Source: CAYVBE01 sp964572825 (GTDB lineage Bacteria; Planctomycetota; Brocadiia; SM23-32). From it: a stretch of 6,290 bases of DNA. Shown in pieces: positions 1 through 6,290 of the stretch. The stretch lies in NCBI GenBank assembly GCA_964572825.1, contig CAZNGS010000115.1, forward strand, positions 1-6,290. The letters are read 5' to 3'. Below the pieces are notes generated by a model. The model was not told where the DNA came from. It ran no database searches and saw nothing but the letters and a program-made list of their open reading frames with translations. Each line of letters starts with the position of its first letter. Within the stretch, counting starts at the first letter, position 1. The translations under genes were made by a program, and so were the position numbers.

Positions 1-1772
1 ACTACTACTTCAGCGGGCTGCACAGCGACGACCGACTGGAGCAATCCAACGTCTTTTGCCGTGGCAAGGACCTGACCGGCGCGGAGCCATGGGAGGTGGT
101 GGAGTTCCCCGGTCTTGAGAAGGTCACCGATCTGCCATGGTATGAATACAAGCCGACGAAAAGCGGACATGACGGCTGGTGGAACCTGCGCATGAGAAGC
201 TGCAAGCTCTTCTACGAACAGGACACGTTTTGGGCAACCGCCTCCGCCGGCGTCCAGCAAGGTGTCCTGCGCAGCACGTCGGATTCGATGATGGGGCCGT
301 GGGAGGTGGCCGCCGTCAATCCCGCCGGCAAGATACGTGGCTCCGCCCATATCAAGGAGGACCATGAAGGCGATCTCTGGATGGCCATTCGGAGCCACCT
401 CTGGCCGATAACGTCGCAGTTCGAACGGGACGAAGCCCGAACCGTCGAGGCGGACGGCTACCGCCCGCCCGAGGGTCGCGGGAACTCCTACGTTGTGGAA
501 ACCGCCGACGGGTGCTCCGCCACCCGCGGCGACGTGGGGCGGTATTACTACCGGGTGGACGGCAAATATCTGATGCTCGGCACCGCGTGGCACGGCAATT
601 ACCGCCGTTTCGGCACCTACGATATCCAGGTCTTCTGGTCGGACGAGATCGGCGGGCCATATCACCACAGCCGGATCGTGCTGCCGCACGGCGGCCACTC
701 CGGCATCGTGAAAGATAACGAGGGGCAGTGTTGGATGACTTCCTTCACCAACGATGGGTTTCTGCCTGACCACGGCGTCCGTGCCGTGCCGATTGATCTG
801 GAGTGGACCGGGGAGCGGTTCGAGGTGAAATCCGGCAAGCCCGGCGACGCCAGCCTGAGCTGGGAATTCGAGCCGGAGGCCATACGGCCCGACCCGATCG
901 ACATACAGGCTGCATATCCGATGCTGGCCATCCCCGACGACCTGTCGATCGTGGACCCGGCCGTCTGTCCGGTGGAAGAGGACGGAAAGACCGTTTACTA
1001 CCTGACCGGCACCGCCGGCACGGAGACGGACGGACGGATGGATTTCCACAACAACACCGGCATTTACCTGTGGAAATCCCATGACCTGCAAAGCTGGGAG
1101 CCGCTCGGCAAGGTAGTCGACATCGGCCCGGGCGCGGGGAGCGGCCGCGGCCCCCTTGGGTATTACTTCTCTCCTCCTGACAGCCTCGAACCCCGCTACG
1201 ACCGCGGCCTCATCGCACCCGAGCTGCACCACGCGAAGGGCAACTACTACCTCACAGCGTCGCTCAGCCGCCAGGGAGTGGCAATGTTCAAGAGCAAGAC
1301 CGGCGTGCCCGAAGGCCCCTATGAGATGATCGGTCCGCCGGGGGGTCATGGCACGGTGACCATCGCCGATTCCGGGGCCGGCCGCGAGGATAACTCCGAC
1401 GCCTACTTCTACGGCTACGATCCGTCGCTCTTCGAGGACAAGGACGGCTCCGTCTATCTTGTTTTCGGTAATGGTTGGATCGCAAGGATGAAGAAGGACC
1501 TGACCGGTATGGCGGAGGTTCCGCGCCGGCTGAGATTGAAAAGCGAACAACCGGGACGCGCGCCCCTGCAGGTCGGCAAGGGCGGCTGCTTCCTGCGCCG
1601 GCAGGACGGCCGCTACCGCCTGACCGCCACCACCCGCTGGGGCGACGTGGTGGAGGCCGCGTCGGACTCGGTCTATGGTCCCTACGAGGGCCGCCGGATC
1701 GTCCTCCCCAGGGCGGGACAGGTAACGTTGTTCGAGGGCCCGGACGGGAAATGGACCGCCGTCGCCAGGTAG
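1..1772 (+). CDS. GH43-like multi-propeller protein, 3' part (5' end outside window)
   Basis: The reading frame is open from the left edge (first full codon at position 3) to TAG at 1770-1772, giving 589 visible residues. The ATG at 96 is internal, because the codons before it (YYFSGLH, then GKDLTG and PWE) match the right-edge paralog (SGLH, GRDLTG, PWE). About residues 1-270 form a degenerate B-type beta-propeller ending in PHGGH and VPIDLEW. About residues 300-589 form an A-type GH43-like propeller: Asp at 954 (DPAVC, then YYLTGT), APELH with Glu at 1221, YDPSLF with Asp at 1419, and GKGGCF at 1575-1592, where GH43 normally has a general-acid Glu. Visible order is B then A, so the full gene is probably A-B-A. 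The last propeller has RAG instead of HGG at 1710-1718 and stops about 20 residues before the paralogs' final RPAIVP strand. It may be an exported polysaccharide-processing or binding protein; the substrate is unknown. Confidence is high for the gene and moderate for the family. Confidence 0.85.
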   Translation, partial: YYFSGLHSDDRLEQSNVFCRGKDLTGAEPWEVVEFPGLEKVTDLPWYEYKPTKSGHDGWWNLRMRSCKLFYEQDTFWATASAGVQQGVLRSTSDSMMGPWEVAAVNPAGKIRGSAHIKEDHEGDLWMAIRSHLWPITSQFERDEARTVEADGYRPPEGRGNSYVVETADGCSATRGDVGRYYYRVDGKYLMLGTAWHGNYRRFGTYDIQVFWSDEIGGPYHHSRIVLPHGGHSGIVKDNEGQCWMTSFTNDGFLPDHGVRAVPIDLEWTGERFEVKSGKPGDASLSWEFEPEAIRPDPIDIQAAYPMLAIPDDLSIVDPAVCPVEEDGKTVYYLTGTAGTETDGRMDFHNNTGIYLWKSHDLQSWEPLGKVVDIGPGAGSGRGPLGYYFSPPDSLEPRYDRGLIAPELHHAKGNYYLTASLSRQGVAMFKSKTGVPEGPYEMIGPPGGHGTVTIADSGAGREDNSDAYFYGYDPSLFEDKDGSVYLVFGNGWIARMKKDLTGMAEVPRRLRLKSEQPGRAPLQVGKGGCFLRRQDGRYRLTATTRWGDVVEAASDSVYGPYEGRRIVLPRAGQVTLFEGPDGKWTAVAR

Positions 1773-1796
1773 CGAACATCGGGATGGATACTCATG

Positions 1797-1802
1797 AGGA
1801 GG
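1797..1802 (+). promoter_or_regulatory. Shine-Dalgarno AGGAGG for the 1813 start
   Basis: A perfect AGGAGG lies 10 nt before the ATG at 1813 and only 4 nt before an in-frame TTG at 1807. The spacing and the ATG codon favour 1813 as the start. The 40-nt gap 1773-1812 holds no terminator-like hairpin, so the gene is probably read through from the upstream one. Confidence 0.75.
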
Positions 1803-1812
1803 GCAGTTGAGC

Positions 1813-3807
1813 ATGTGCGATACGACACTTCGGACGACGTTGATCGGCGTGTTTCTGCTGGTCTGTGCTACGGTCGGGTCTGCGCGTGCTGCCGAGGAAG
1901 AATTGCCGGAACCGGTGGGTGTGGACCCTGTGCTGGAAGAGCCGCTACGCGACGTCAGCGTATGCCGCGGACCCCAGGGCGTCTATTACCTGACGGGCAC
2001 CAGCCCGGGTCGCGGGCCTGACGGCACGCTCGACTGGCACAACAACGACGGCATCTACCTGTGGCGGTCGGAGGACCTGCGGGACTGGCAGGCGCTGGGC
2101 AAGGTGTTCGACATCACCGAAAGCCTTGTGGACACCGGCAGGCGACTGCGCTGGCTCCGCAAACCGCACATCGTGCCGGACGCGCCGGATGTAGGCCGCA
2201 CTCGCGCCATACAGGCGCCCGAGATCCATTACATGCGGGACACCTTCTGGATAGCCTTCTCCATGAACCGGCAGGGCACCGGCCTGCTGCGGAGCACCAC
2301 CGGGCAGGCCGAGGGTCCGTACGAATTCCACGCCCGGGTGACGACGCGGGGCAGGGACGCCTCGATATTCGAGGACGACGACGGGACCGTGTACTGGCTG
2401 TTCGACGAGGGCTGGATAGCACGCATGGAGGACGACCTGAGTGGCCTGGCCGAGCGGCCGCGCCTGCTGCAGGCCACCCCCCACGGCGAGCTGGGCGACT
2501 GGCCCCTTCGGGTCGGCAGCGGCGGGCCGTTCCTGTTCAGGCGCGACGGCATCTATTACCTCATGGCCGGAGAGCGCAACGCGCGGCTGGGTGCTGCGTG
2601 CCACGACACCTTCGTGGCCTGGTCGAGGGATATTCACGGCCCTTACACCGGGCGGGTTGTGAGCATCGCTCACGGGGGCAACACCACCGTTTTCCAGGAT
2701 GGCGCGGGCCATCACTACACCACCATAAGTGGCAACGACCCGCGTGCCCGGTTCCGCGACCGGCCGGCGATCGTTCCCCTGGAGTGGACGGAGGGTGTGA
2801 GCTATTTCGGGCACACGGGCGCGCCGGTTCCGGTCAAACCCCGCCACGTGATCACCGAGCGCGGCCCGTGGCCGCTCATGCGCCCGGTCTCGACGGTCAG
2901 AATGCGGGATGTGCAGGCCACGCTGGGCCCGGACGGGTGCGTCTACCTGACCGGATCGTTCGTCAACGTGGACTCCGAGGGCAAGCTTTACGTTTTCAAG
3001 TCGCGCGACATGGTCAACTGGCAGGAAATCGTGGCGTGGGACTGGGACCGGCAGAAGGATCTGTTGGCCGAGCCCTTCCCCGACCCACGCGAATCCAGGC
3101 GCCAGAACGTGTTCACTTACATGGACACCGAGATACACTATCTTAAGGACACCTTCTACATCGCATACCACGTCTACGGAGGCAAGGCGATTGAGGGCGG
3201 ACGCGGGTTCCTGCTCAAAAGCACCACGGGCAAGGCCGAGGGCCCCTACAAACCTGTTGTGGGGGCGGAGGTGCGTTCGCAACCTTCGTTCTTCGTGGAC
3301 GACGACGGCACGATCTATCACACCTACGGCGCCTTCGGCATTTCGCCGATGAAGGCGGACATGAGCGGGGCGGAGCCGGGTGGGCACCAGATACTGCCGG
3401 CGGACGGCTCGGATGCCAACGATGACACCGGCGGTTATCTGGTCAAGATGAAGGGCAAGTACGTGCAGTTCGTCACCGAATGGAACGGCCCCTCGACGTT
3501 GGGCCTGGTGGGGGGCGCCGGCGGCCGCTACTTCGCCACGTACGACTACAGCTACTACTACTCCGACGAGCTGTTTGGCGACTACTCCACCCCCCGCGTG
3601 GCTGTGCCCCACGGCGGCCACGGCAGCGTCTTCCAGGACCGCCTGGGCAACTGGTGGGCCACCACGTTCGGCAACGAGAACTTCGGCCCGTGGGGCGGCA
3701 TGCCGGGCGTGATTCCGCTTAAAGTGGAGGTGGTGGATGACGAACTGCTCATTGACGTGGCCGACGAGGCAGAGCTGAGGCGACGACGGCGGGCCCTGCG
3801 CGAATAG
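1813..3807 (+). CDS. Exported GH43-like protein with two beta-propellers
   Basis: The product has 664 residues from ATG 1813 (666 from the TTG at 1807). A Sec signal peptide is clear: hydrophobic core LIGVFLLVCATVG, cleavage near SARA-A at residues 26/27, no lipobox. Residues about 40-330 form an A-type propeller with Asp47 (RDVSV, then YYLTGT), Glu137 in APEIH, Asp182 in RDASIFEDDDG, HGGN, and a closing RPAIVPLEW. Asp47 and Asp182 fit the GH43 base and pKa-modulator positions. The usual general-acid Glu position is Gly237 (GSGGPF). Residues about 350-650 form a B-type propeller with Asp366 (RDVQ) and Glu440 (DTEIH), but Gln490 replaces the modulator Asp and Thr539 sits at the acid position. 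The tail is highly charged (ELRRRRRALRE). The two halves share the signature (R/K)STTGxAEGPY at 2290-2322 and 3217-3249, evidence of internal duplication. It could be a glycosidase with altered chemistry or a glycan-binding pseudo-enzyme; the substrate is unknown. Confidence 0.9.
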   Translation: MCDTTLRTTLIGVFLLVCATVGSARAAEEELPEPVGVDPVLEEPLRDVSVCRGPQGVYYLTGTSPGRGPDGTLDWHNNDGIYLWRSEDLRDWQALGKVFDITESLVDTGRRLRWLRKPHIVPDAPDVGRTRAIQAPEIHYMRDTFWIAFSMNRQGTGLLRSTTGQAEGPYEFHARVTTRGRDASIFEDDDGTVYWLFDEGWIARMEDDLSGLAERPRLLQATPHGELGDWPLRVGSGGPFLFRRDGIYYLMAGERNARLGAACHDTFVAWSRDIHGPYTGRVVSIAHGGNTTVFQDGAGHHYTTISGNDPRARFRDRPAIVPLEWTEGVSYFGHTGAPVPVKPRHVITERGPWPLMRPVSTVRMRDVQATLGPDGCVYLTGSFVNVDSEGKLYVFKSRDMVNWQEIVAWDWDRQKDLLAEPFPDPRESRRQNVFTYMDTEIHYLKDTFYIAYHVYGGKAIEGGRGFLLKSTTGKAEGPYKPVVGAEVRSQPSFFVDDDGTIYHTYGAFGISPMKADMSGAEPGGHQILPADGSDANDDTGGYLVKMKGKYVQFVTEWNGPSTLGLVGGAGGRYFATYDYSYYYSDELFGDYSTPRVAVPHGGHGSVFQDRLGNWWATTFGNENFGPWGGMPGVIPLKVEVVDDELLIDVADEAELRRRRRALRE

Positions 3808-3870
3808 GCCGCGGAAAAACGTGTTACGGGCAACGAGAATCGAAACAGAGCACGGGCGAAAACTTCACCT

Positions 3871-3875
3871 GGAGG
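3871..3875 (+). promoter_or_regulatory. Shine-Dalgarno GGAGG for the SGNH gene
   Basis: GGAGG sits 5 nt before ATG 3881. It fixes that start over the in-frame GTG at 3821, which would put a polar 20-residue extension in front of the signal peptide. The 73-nt gap 3808-3880 shows a CCGCGG palindrome near its start but no stem followed by a U-run, so no terminator is called. Confidence 0.8.
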
Positions 3876-3880
3876 GGAGA

Positions 3881-5014
3881 ATGCGTGAGGTGAGACGCTG
3901 GAGTTTCGTGGCATTTGTGATTTGCAGTCTGGGTGCGGGCGCCCTTGCGCAGACGTCCGGGGCCGGTCCCGAGAAGCTGCGGACGTTCTACTTCGGCAAC
4001 AGCCTGACCGGGTGCACCAATCCCCAGTGGCACGAGGAATTGGGCCAGAGCGCGGGGAAGGAGTGGGTGACCGACATAATGGCGGGTGCCGGGTGGCCGC
4101 TGTGGATGCACCGTCGGGAACTGAGACCGGGCGAGGCCGGTCTCTCCACCGGACCACGCGGCGACCTGGCCTTGGACCCGGAGTTCGTCGAGGATGCCTC
4201 TTTCAAGGCGAAGAAGTTCTACCGGGGCTGCCCCTGGGACGCCATCGTGCTGCAGCCCTTCTCCAGTTCGCTCACGCGGGTGGTCACCAAGATGTGGGGC
4301 ACGGAGTTCGATAAGCCCACGGACGTCGGCGACATCGCCGCCGCCAGCGACATAATCGAGCTCTTCCTGAAGACCAATGCGCAGGGGAGGGTCTATATCT
4401 ACACGGATTGGCCGCCCATGGAGGGGGGCGAGATTCCTCCGGAGGATGAACGTCCGGAATGGGCCCGGAAGGAGGGCGTCCGCATCGCCCGAGCCGAGTT
4501 CCCCAGGCGCGACGCGTTCGATTACGAACACGAATGGCTGGAGAAGAAGTTTTCCCAGGATCATCCGGACAGGCCGTGGCTGGACAACGGCCGCTGCCAG
4601 GACTACCACTACCAGCTTTTCGAAGCCTTGAAGGAGAAGTTCCCGAAGCTCTGGGCCGAGGGCAGGTTGCGGATGATACCCACCGGCGACATCTTCATGG
4701 CCCTGGAACGCAAGATGAAGGCCGGCGAGGTGCCGGGCATTGACTCAATCGGCGAGTATTACACCGACGTGCAGCACATCCGCGCCGGTCTGCCCCGCTA
4801 CACCGCCGCCGCGTCCTTCTATGCCGTCATGTTCGAGGAGCATCCGAAGGCGCTCGATTGGCGCATCTACAACGATGAATCCCGGTACGGTGAGGACCCT
4901 CACCACGATAAGTACCCGTTTGTGGAAATAACCCCCGAGCGTGCCAGGATCGTCAACGACACGGTCTGGGAATTGGTTAACAAGCACCCCTATGCGAGGG
5001 GGCCGCAGCAATGA
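3881..5014 (+). CDS. Exported SGNH/GDSL-type hydrolase, probable carbohydrate esterase
   Basis: The product has 377 residues. The signal peptide is textbook: MREVRRW, then a hydrophobic stretch to residue 22, with cleavage after ALA (residue 23) before Gln24. The mature protein opens with FYFGNSLTG, which matches SGNH block I and places the nucleophile at Ser41. Near the C-terminus YYTDVQHIRAG supplies the block V DxxH pair, Asp296 and His299, followed by a Tyr/Ala-rich helix typical of these proteins. The middle motif WDAIVLQPFSS (Gln125) sits where many SGNH enzymes have an Asn-bearing block III; related SGNH-like families such as DUF4886 also use a VLQ-type motif. The family includes deacetylases and other esterases acting on polysaccharide side groups, and deacylation of a decorated glycan is inferred from the propeller neighbours. 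The stop overlaps the next start by 4 nt (ATGA), so the two are translationally coupled. The superfamily is fairly secure; the substrate is unknown. Confidence 0.88.
   Translation: MREVRRWSFVAFVICSLGAGALAQTSGAGPEKLRTFYFGNSLTGCTNPQWHEELGQSAGKEWVTDIMAGAGWPLWMHRRELRPGEAGLSTGPRGDLALDPEFVEDASFKAKKFYRGCPWDAIVLQPFSSSLTRVVTKMWGTEFDKPTDVGDIAAASDIIELFLKTNAQGRVYIYTDWPPMEGGEIPPEDERPEWARKEGVRIARAEFPRRDAFDYEHEWLEKKFSQDHPDRPWLDNGRCQDYHYQLFEALKEKFPKLWAEGRLRMIPTGDIFMALERKMKAGEVPGIDSIGEYYTDVQHIRAGLPRYTAAASFYAVMFEEHPKALDWRIYNDESRYGEDPHHDKYPFVEITPERARIVNDTVWELVNKHPYARGPQQ
5011..5014 (+). other. ATGA stop/start overlap coupling SGNH and propeller genes
   Basis: TGA of the SGNH gene (5012-5014) overlaps the ATG (5011-5013) of the next gene. 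The only upstream Shine-Dalgarno candidate (GAGG at 4996-4999) is 11 nt away and weak, so translation probably depends on termination-reinitiation and keeps the two products in step. Confidence 0.7.
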
Positions 5015-6290
5015 AGATAACGTCCCTCGGTTCGATCTTTCTTCTGGCGATGGTCGTGTCGCAATACGTCGGCGCGGCTGAACTCGACCTGCCGCCCGTT
5101 CCGACGCCCGAGGAGCATCGGGCCAAGTTCGACTACCGGCGCGTGCAGCCGCTGCTGGACGTGCCGATGATTGACGCGGCCATCACGCGCGTCGGCGACG
5201 TCTACTACCTGACCGGCACCAGGGGCACCAGGCGCCCGGACGGCACGGTGAACTTCGCCGTCAATGACGGTATCCGCCTTTGGACATCGAAGGACATGCA
5301 GGAGTGGAAGCCCCTTGGGTTGGTGGCGCCGCTGGAGGCGGTCAGGGCGAACGTCAGCGACCTCGATCTGTTGCGGACGAAGTCATGGCGGGACGAGATG
5401 GTGGGCCTCCTGGCGCCGGAGCTGCACCGCGTCAGGGGTGACTGGTACCTTACCTATTCGCTCCGCCCCCGCGGCACCGGGCTGCTCAAGAGCACCAGCG
5501 GCGAGCCCGAAGGCCCCTACGAAAACCTGGGCCTGATCACCACGGACGGGCAGGACGCCTCGATGTTCCTCGATGATGATGGAGAAGTCTACTGGGTCTT
5601 CGGCGGCGGGTGGATCGCGCCGATGAAAGAGGACATGACGGCCCCGGCCGAGGAGCCGCGCCTGCTTCAGCCCACCACGCCCGGGGCCAACACGCCCGGC
5701 GCGGAGATCCTGCAGGTCGGCACGGGCGGCGCGTTCCTCTTCAAGAAAGACGGGACCTATCACCTGCTGGCCGCTGGCATCCACGGCCGGCTCGGGGTGC
5801 CGTGCTACGATACCTGGGTGGCCACGGCGAAGTCGCTCGACGGGCCTTGGTCCCGGCGCAAGCTGGCCGTGGCTCACGGCGGCCAGGCGACCATGTTCGA
5901 GGGACCGGACGGGCAGTGGTACTCCACCTTCAGCGGGGTGGACAGCCGTGCGGCCCTGCGCGAGCGCGCGGCAATTGTACCGGTGGACTGGACCGACGGC
6001 TTCCGCTACTTCTACTCCAGGGGCGAGCCCTGGCCGTGGAAGGTGGACGACGTCATCACCGAGGCGTGGGGTTGGGAACACGCCCGCCCGCTGGCGGACC
6101 TGAGCTACCGCGACCCGACCGCCGTGAGCGAGCGAGACGGCTACTTCTACGCCTCCGGGCTGCACAACCCCGGGTCCCATGGTCGCCGCGTAGAGCTGAT
6201 CCGCGGCCGCGACCTGACCGGCGATCGCCCCTGGGAGCCGTTCCCCATTCCCGGTTACGAGACGCTGGACAAGGTGCCCTGGTTCACCGA
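5011..6290 (+). CDS. Exported GH43-like bi-propeller protein, 5' part (3' end outside window)
   Basis: The frame from ATG 5011 stays open to the right edge, giving 426 complete codons with no stop. The signal peptide has Lys2, hydrophobic core LGSIFLLAMVV, and cleavage around VGA-A (residues 22/23). Residues about 45-335 form a complete A-type propeller nearly collinear with the 1813-3807 product: Asp55 (IDAAI, then YYLTGT), Glu137 in APELH, Asp182 in QDASMFLDDDG, GTGGAF with Gly239 in the expected general-acid position, AHGGQ, and closing RAAIVPVDW. A B-type propeller starts around residue 360, with Asp368 in YRDPTA, then SGLH and GRDLTGDRPWE. That part matches the left-edge gene better than the 1813-3807 gene. 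The product is exported and presumably acts on or binds a polysaccharide with its neighbours. Whether it ends after two propellers or carries a third cannot be seen. Confidence 0.87.
   Translation, partial: MKITSLGSIFLLAMVVSQYVGAAELDLPPVPTPEEHRAKFDYRRVQPLLDVPMIDAAITRVGDVYYLTGTRGTRRPDGTVNFAVNDGIRLWTSKDMQEWKPLGLVAPLEAVRANVSDLDLLRTKSWRDEMVGLLAPELHRVRGDWYLTYSLRPRGTGLLKSTSGEPEGPYENLGLITTDGQDASMFLDDDGEVYWVFGGGWIAPMKEDMTAPAEEPRLLQPTTPGANTPGAEILQVGTGGAFLFKKDGTYHLLAAGIHGRLGVPCYDTWVATAKSLDGPWSRRKLAVAHGGQATMFEGPDGQWYSTFSGVDSRAALRERAAIVPVDWTDGFRYFYSRGEPWPWKVDDVITEAWGWEHARPLADLSYRDPTAVSERDGYFYASGLHNPGSHGRRVELIRGRDLTGDRPWEPFPIPGYETLDKVPWFT

Noticed and set aside
96..98. ATG as the start of the first gene.
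   Set aside because: The frame is open back to the window edge, and the residues before it match the right-edge paralog, so this is an internal Met.
1807..1809. TTG as the start of the second propeller gene.
   Set aside because: It is only 4 nt after AGGAGG. The ATG 6 nt downstream has acceptable spacing and a stronger codon, though the difference is only two residues.
2061..3146. A 361-codon plus-strand frame overlapping the second propeller gene.
   Set aside because: It is an Arg/Gly/Pro-rich out-of-frame shadow without a ribosome site or recognisable motif.
1945..3621. A 558-codon open frame on the minus strand, antisense to the second propeller gene.
   Set aside because: Long antisense frames are common opposite GC-rich genes. 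Its translation shows no recognisable domain, and the plus-strand frame has a signal peptide, Shine-Dalgarno and clear paralogs.
3809..3819. CCGCGG palindrome followed by AAAAA after the second propeller gene, considered as a terminator.
   Set aside because: The palindrome has no loop and no T-run follows on the plus strand, so it does not look like an intrinsic terminator.
3821..3823. GTG as the start of the SGNH gene.
   Set aside because: It lacks a good Shine-Dalgarno and would add a polar 20-residue stretch before the signal peptide; ATG 3881 has GGAGG at 5 nt.
5383..6180. A 265-codon minus-strand open frame.
   Set aside because: It lies fully opposite the right-edge propeller gene, whose plus-strand frame is continuous to 6290 and matches two paralogs.

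Overview
The window is a high-GC (roughly 60-65% by eye), densely packed, single-direction stretch of bacterial DNA. It carries four plus-strand genes: one cut at the left edge, two complete, and one cut at the right edge. The three genes whose 5' ends are visible all begin with Sec-type signal peptides, so the products should act in the periplasm or outside the cell. The style (GC-rich, many paralogous secreted carbohydrate-active proteins, SGNH hydrolases among them) resembles carbohydrate-degradation loci of the Planctomycetota/Verrucomicrobiota/Lentisphaerota/Kiritimatiellota group. There is no rRNA or housekeeping marker here to confirm this, so the taxonomic guess is weak.

Layout: 1-1772 is the 3' part of a gene for a multi-propeller protein related to glycoside hydrolase family 43 (GH43). 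1813-3807 is a complete, exported paralog made of two such five-bladed beta-propeller modules. 3881-5014 encodes an exported SGNH/GDSL-type hydrolase. 5011-6290 is the 5' part of a third bi-propeller paralog whose start codon overlaps the stop of the SGNH gene (ATGA). The gaps are 40, 73 and -4 nt, with strong Shine-Dalgarno sequences in the two gaps. No terminator-like hairpin is visible, so all four are probably one operon. No antisense gene, RNA gene, mobile element or CRISPR array is supported.

The three propeller proteins are built from two module types. The A type has a blade-1 Asp, an APE(I/L)H motif, a D(A/P)S(I/M/L)F motif and a GGxF motif. The B type is more divergent. The A modules of genes 2 and 4 are almost perfectly collinear. 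The B modules of genes 1 and 4 resemble each other more than that of gene 2. Gene 1 runs B then A, probably A-B-A in full, and its last propeller lacks its final strand.

The most interesting observation is that all three A modules keep the two GH43 active-site Asp residues but have Gly where the family normally has the general-acid Glu. The B modules are more heavily degraded. The array may therefore be a set of duplicated binding or pseudo-enzyme propellers, or enzymes with altered chemistry, working with an esterase on a decorated polysaccharide. The fold assignment is reasonably firm, while the substrate and activity are not determinable from sequence alone.
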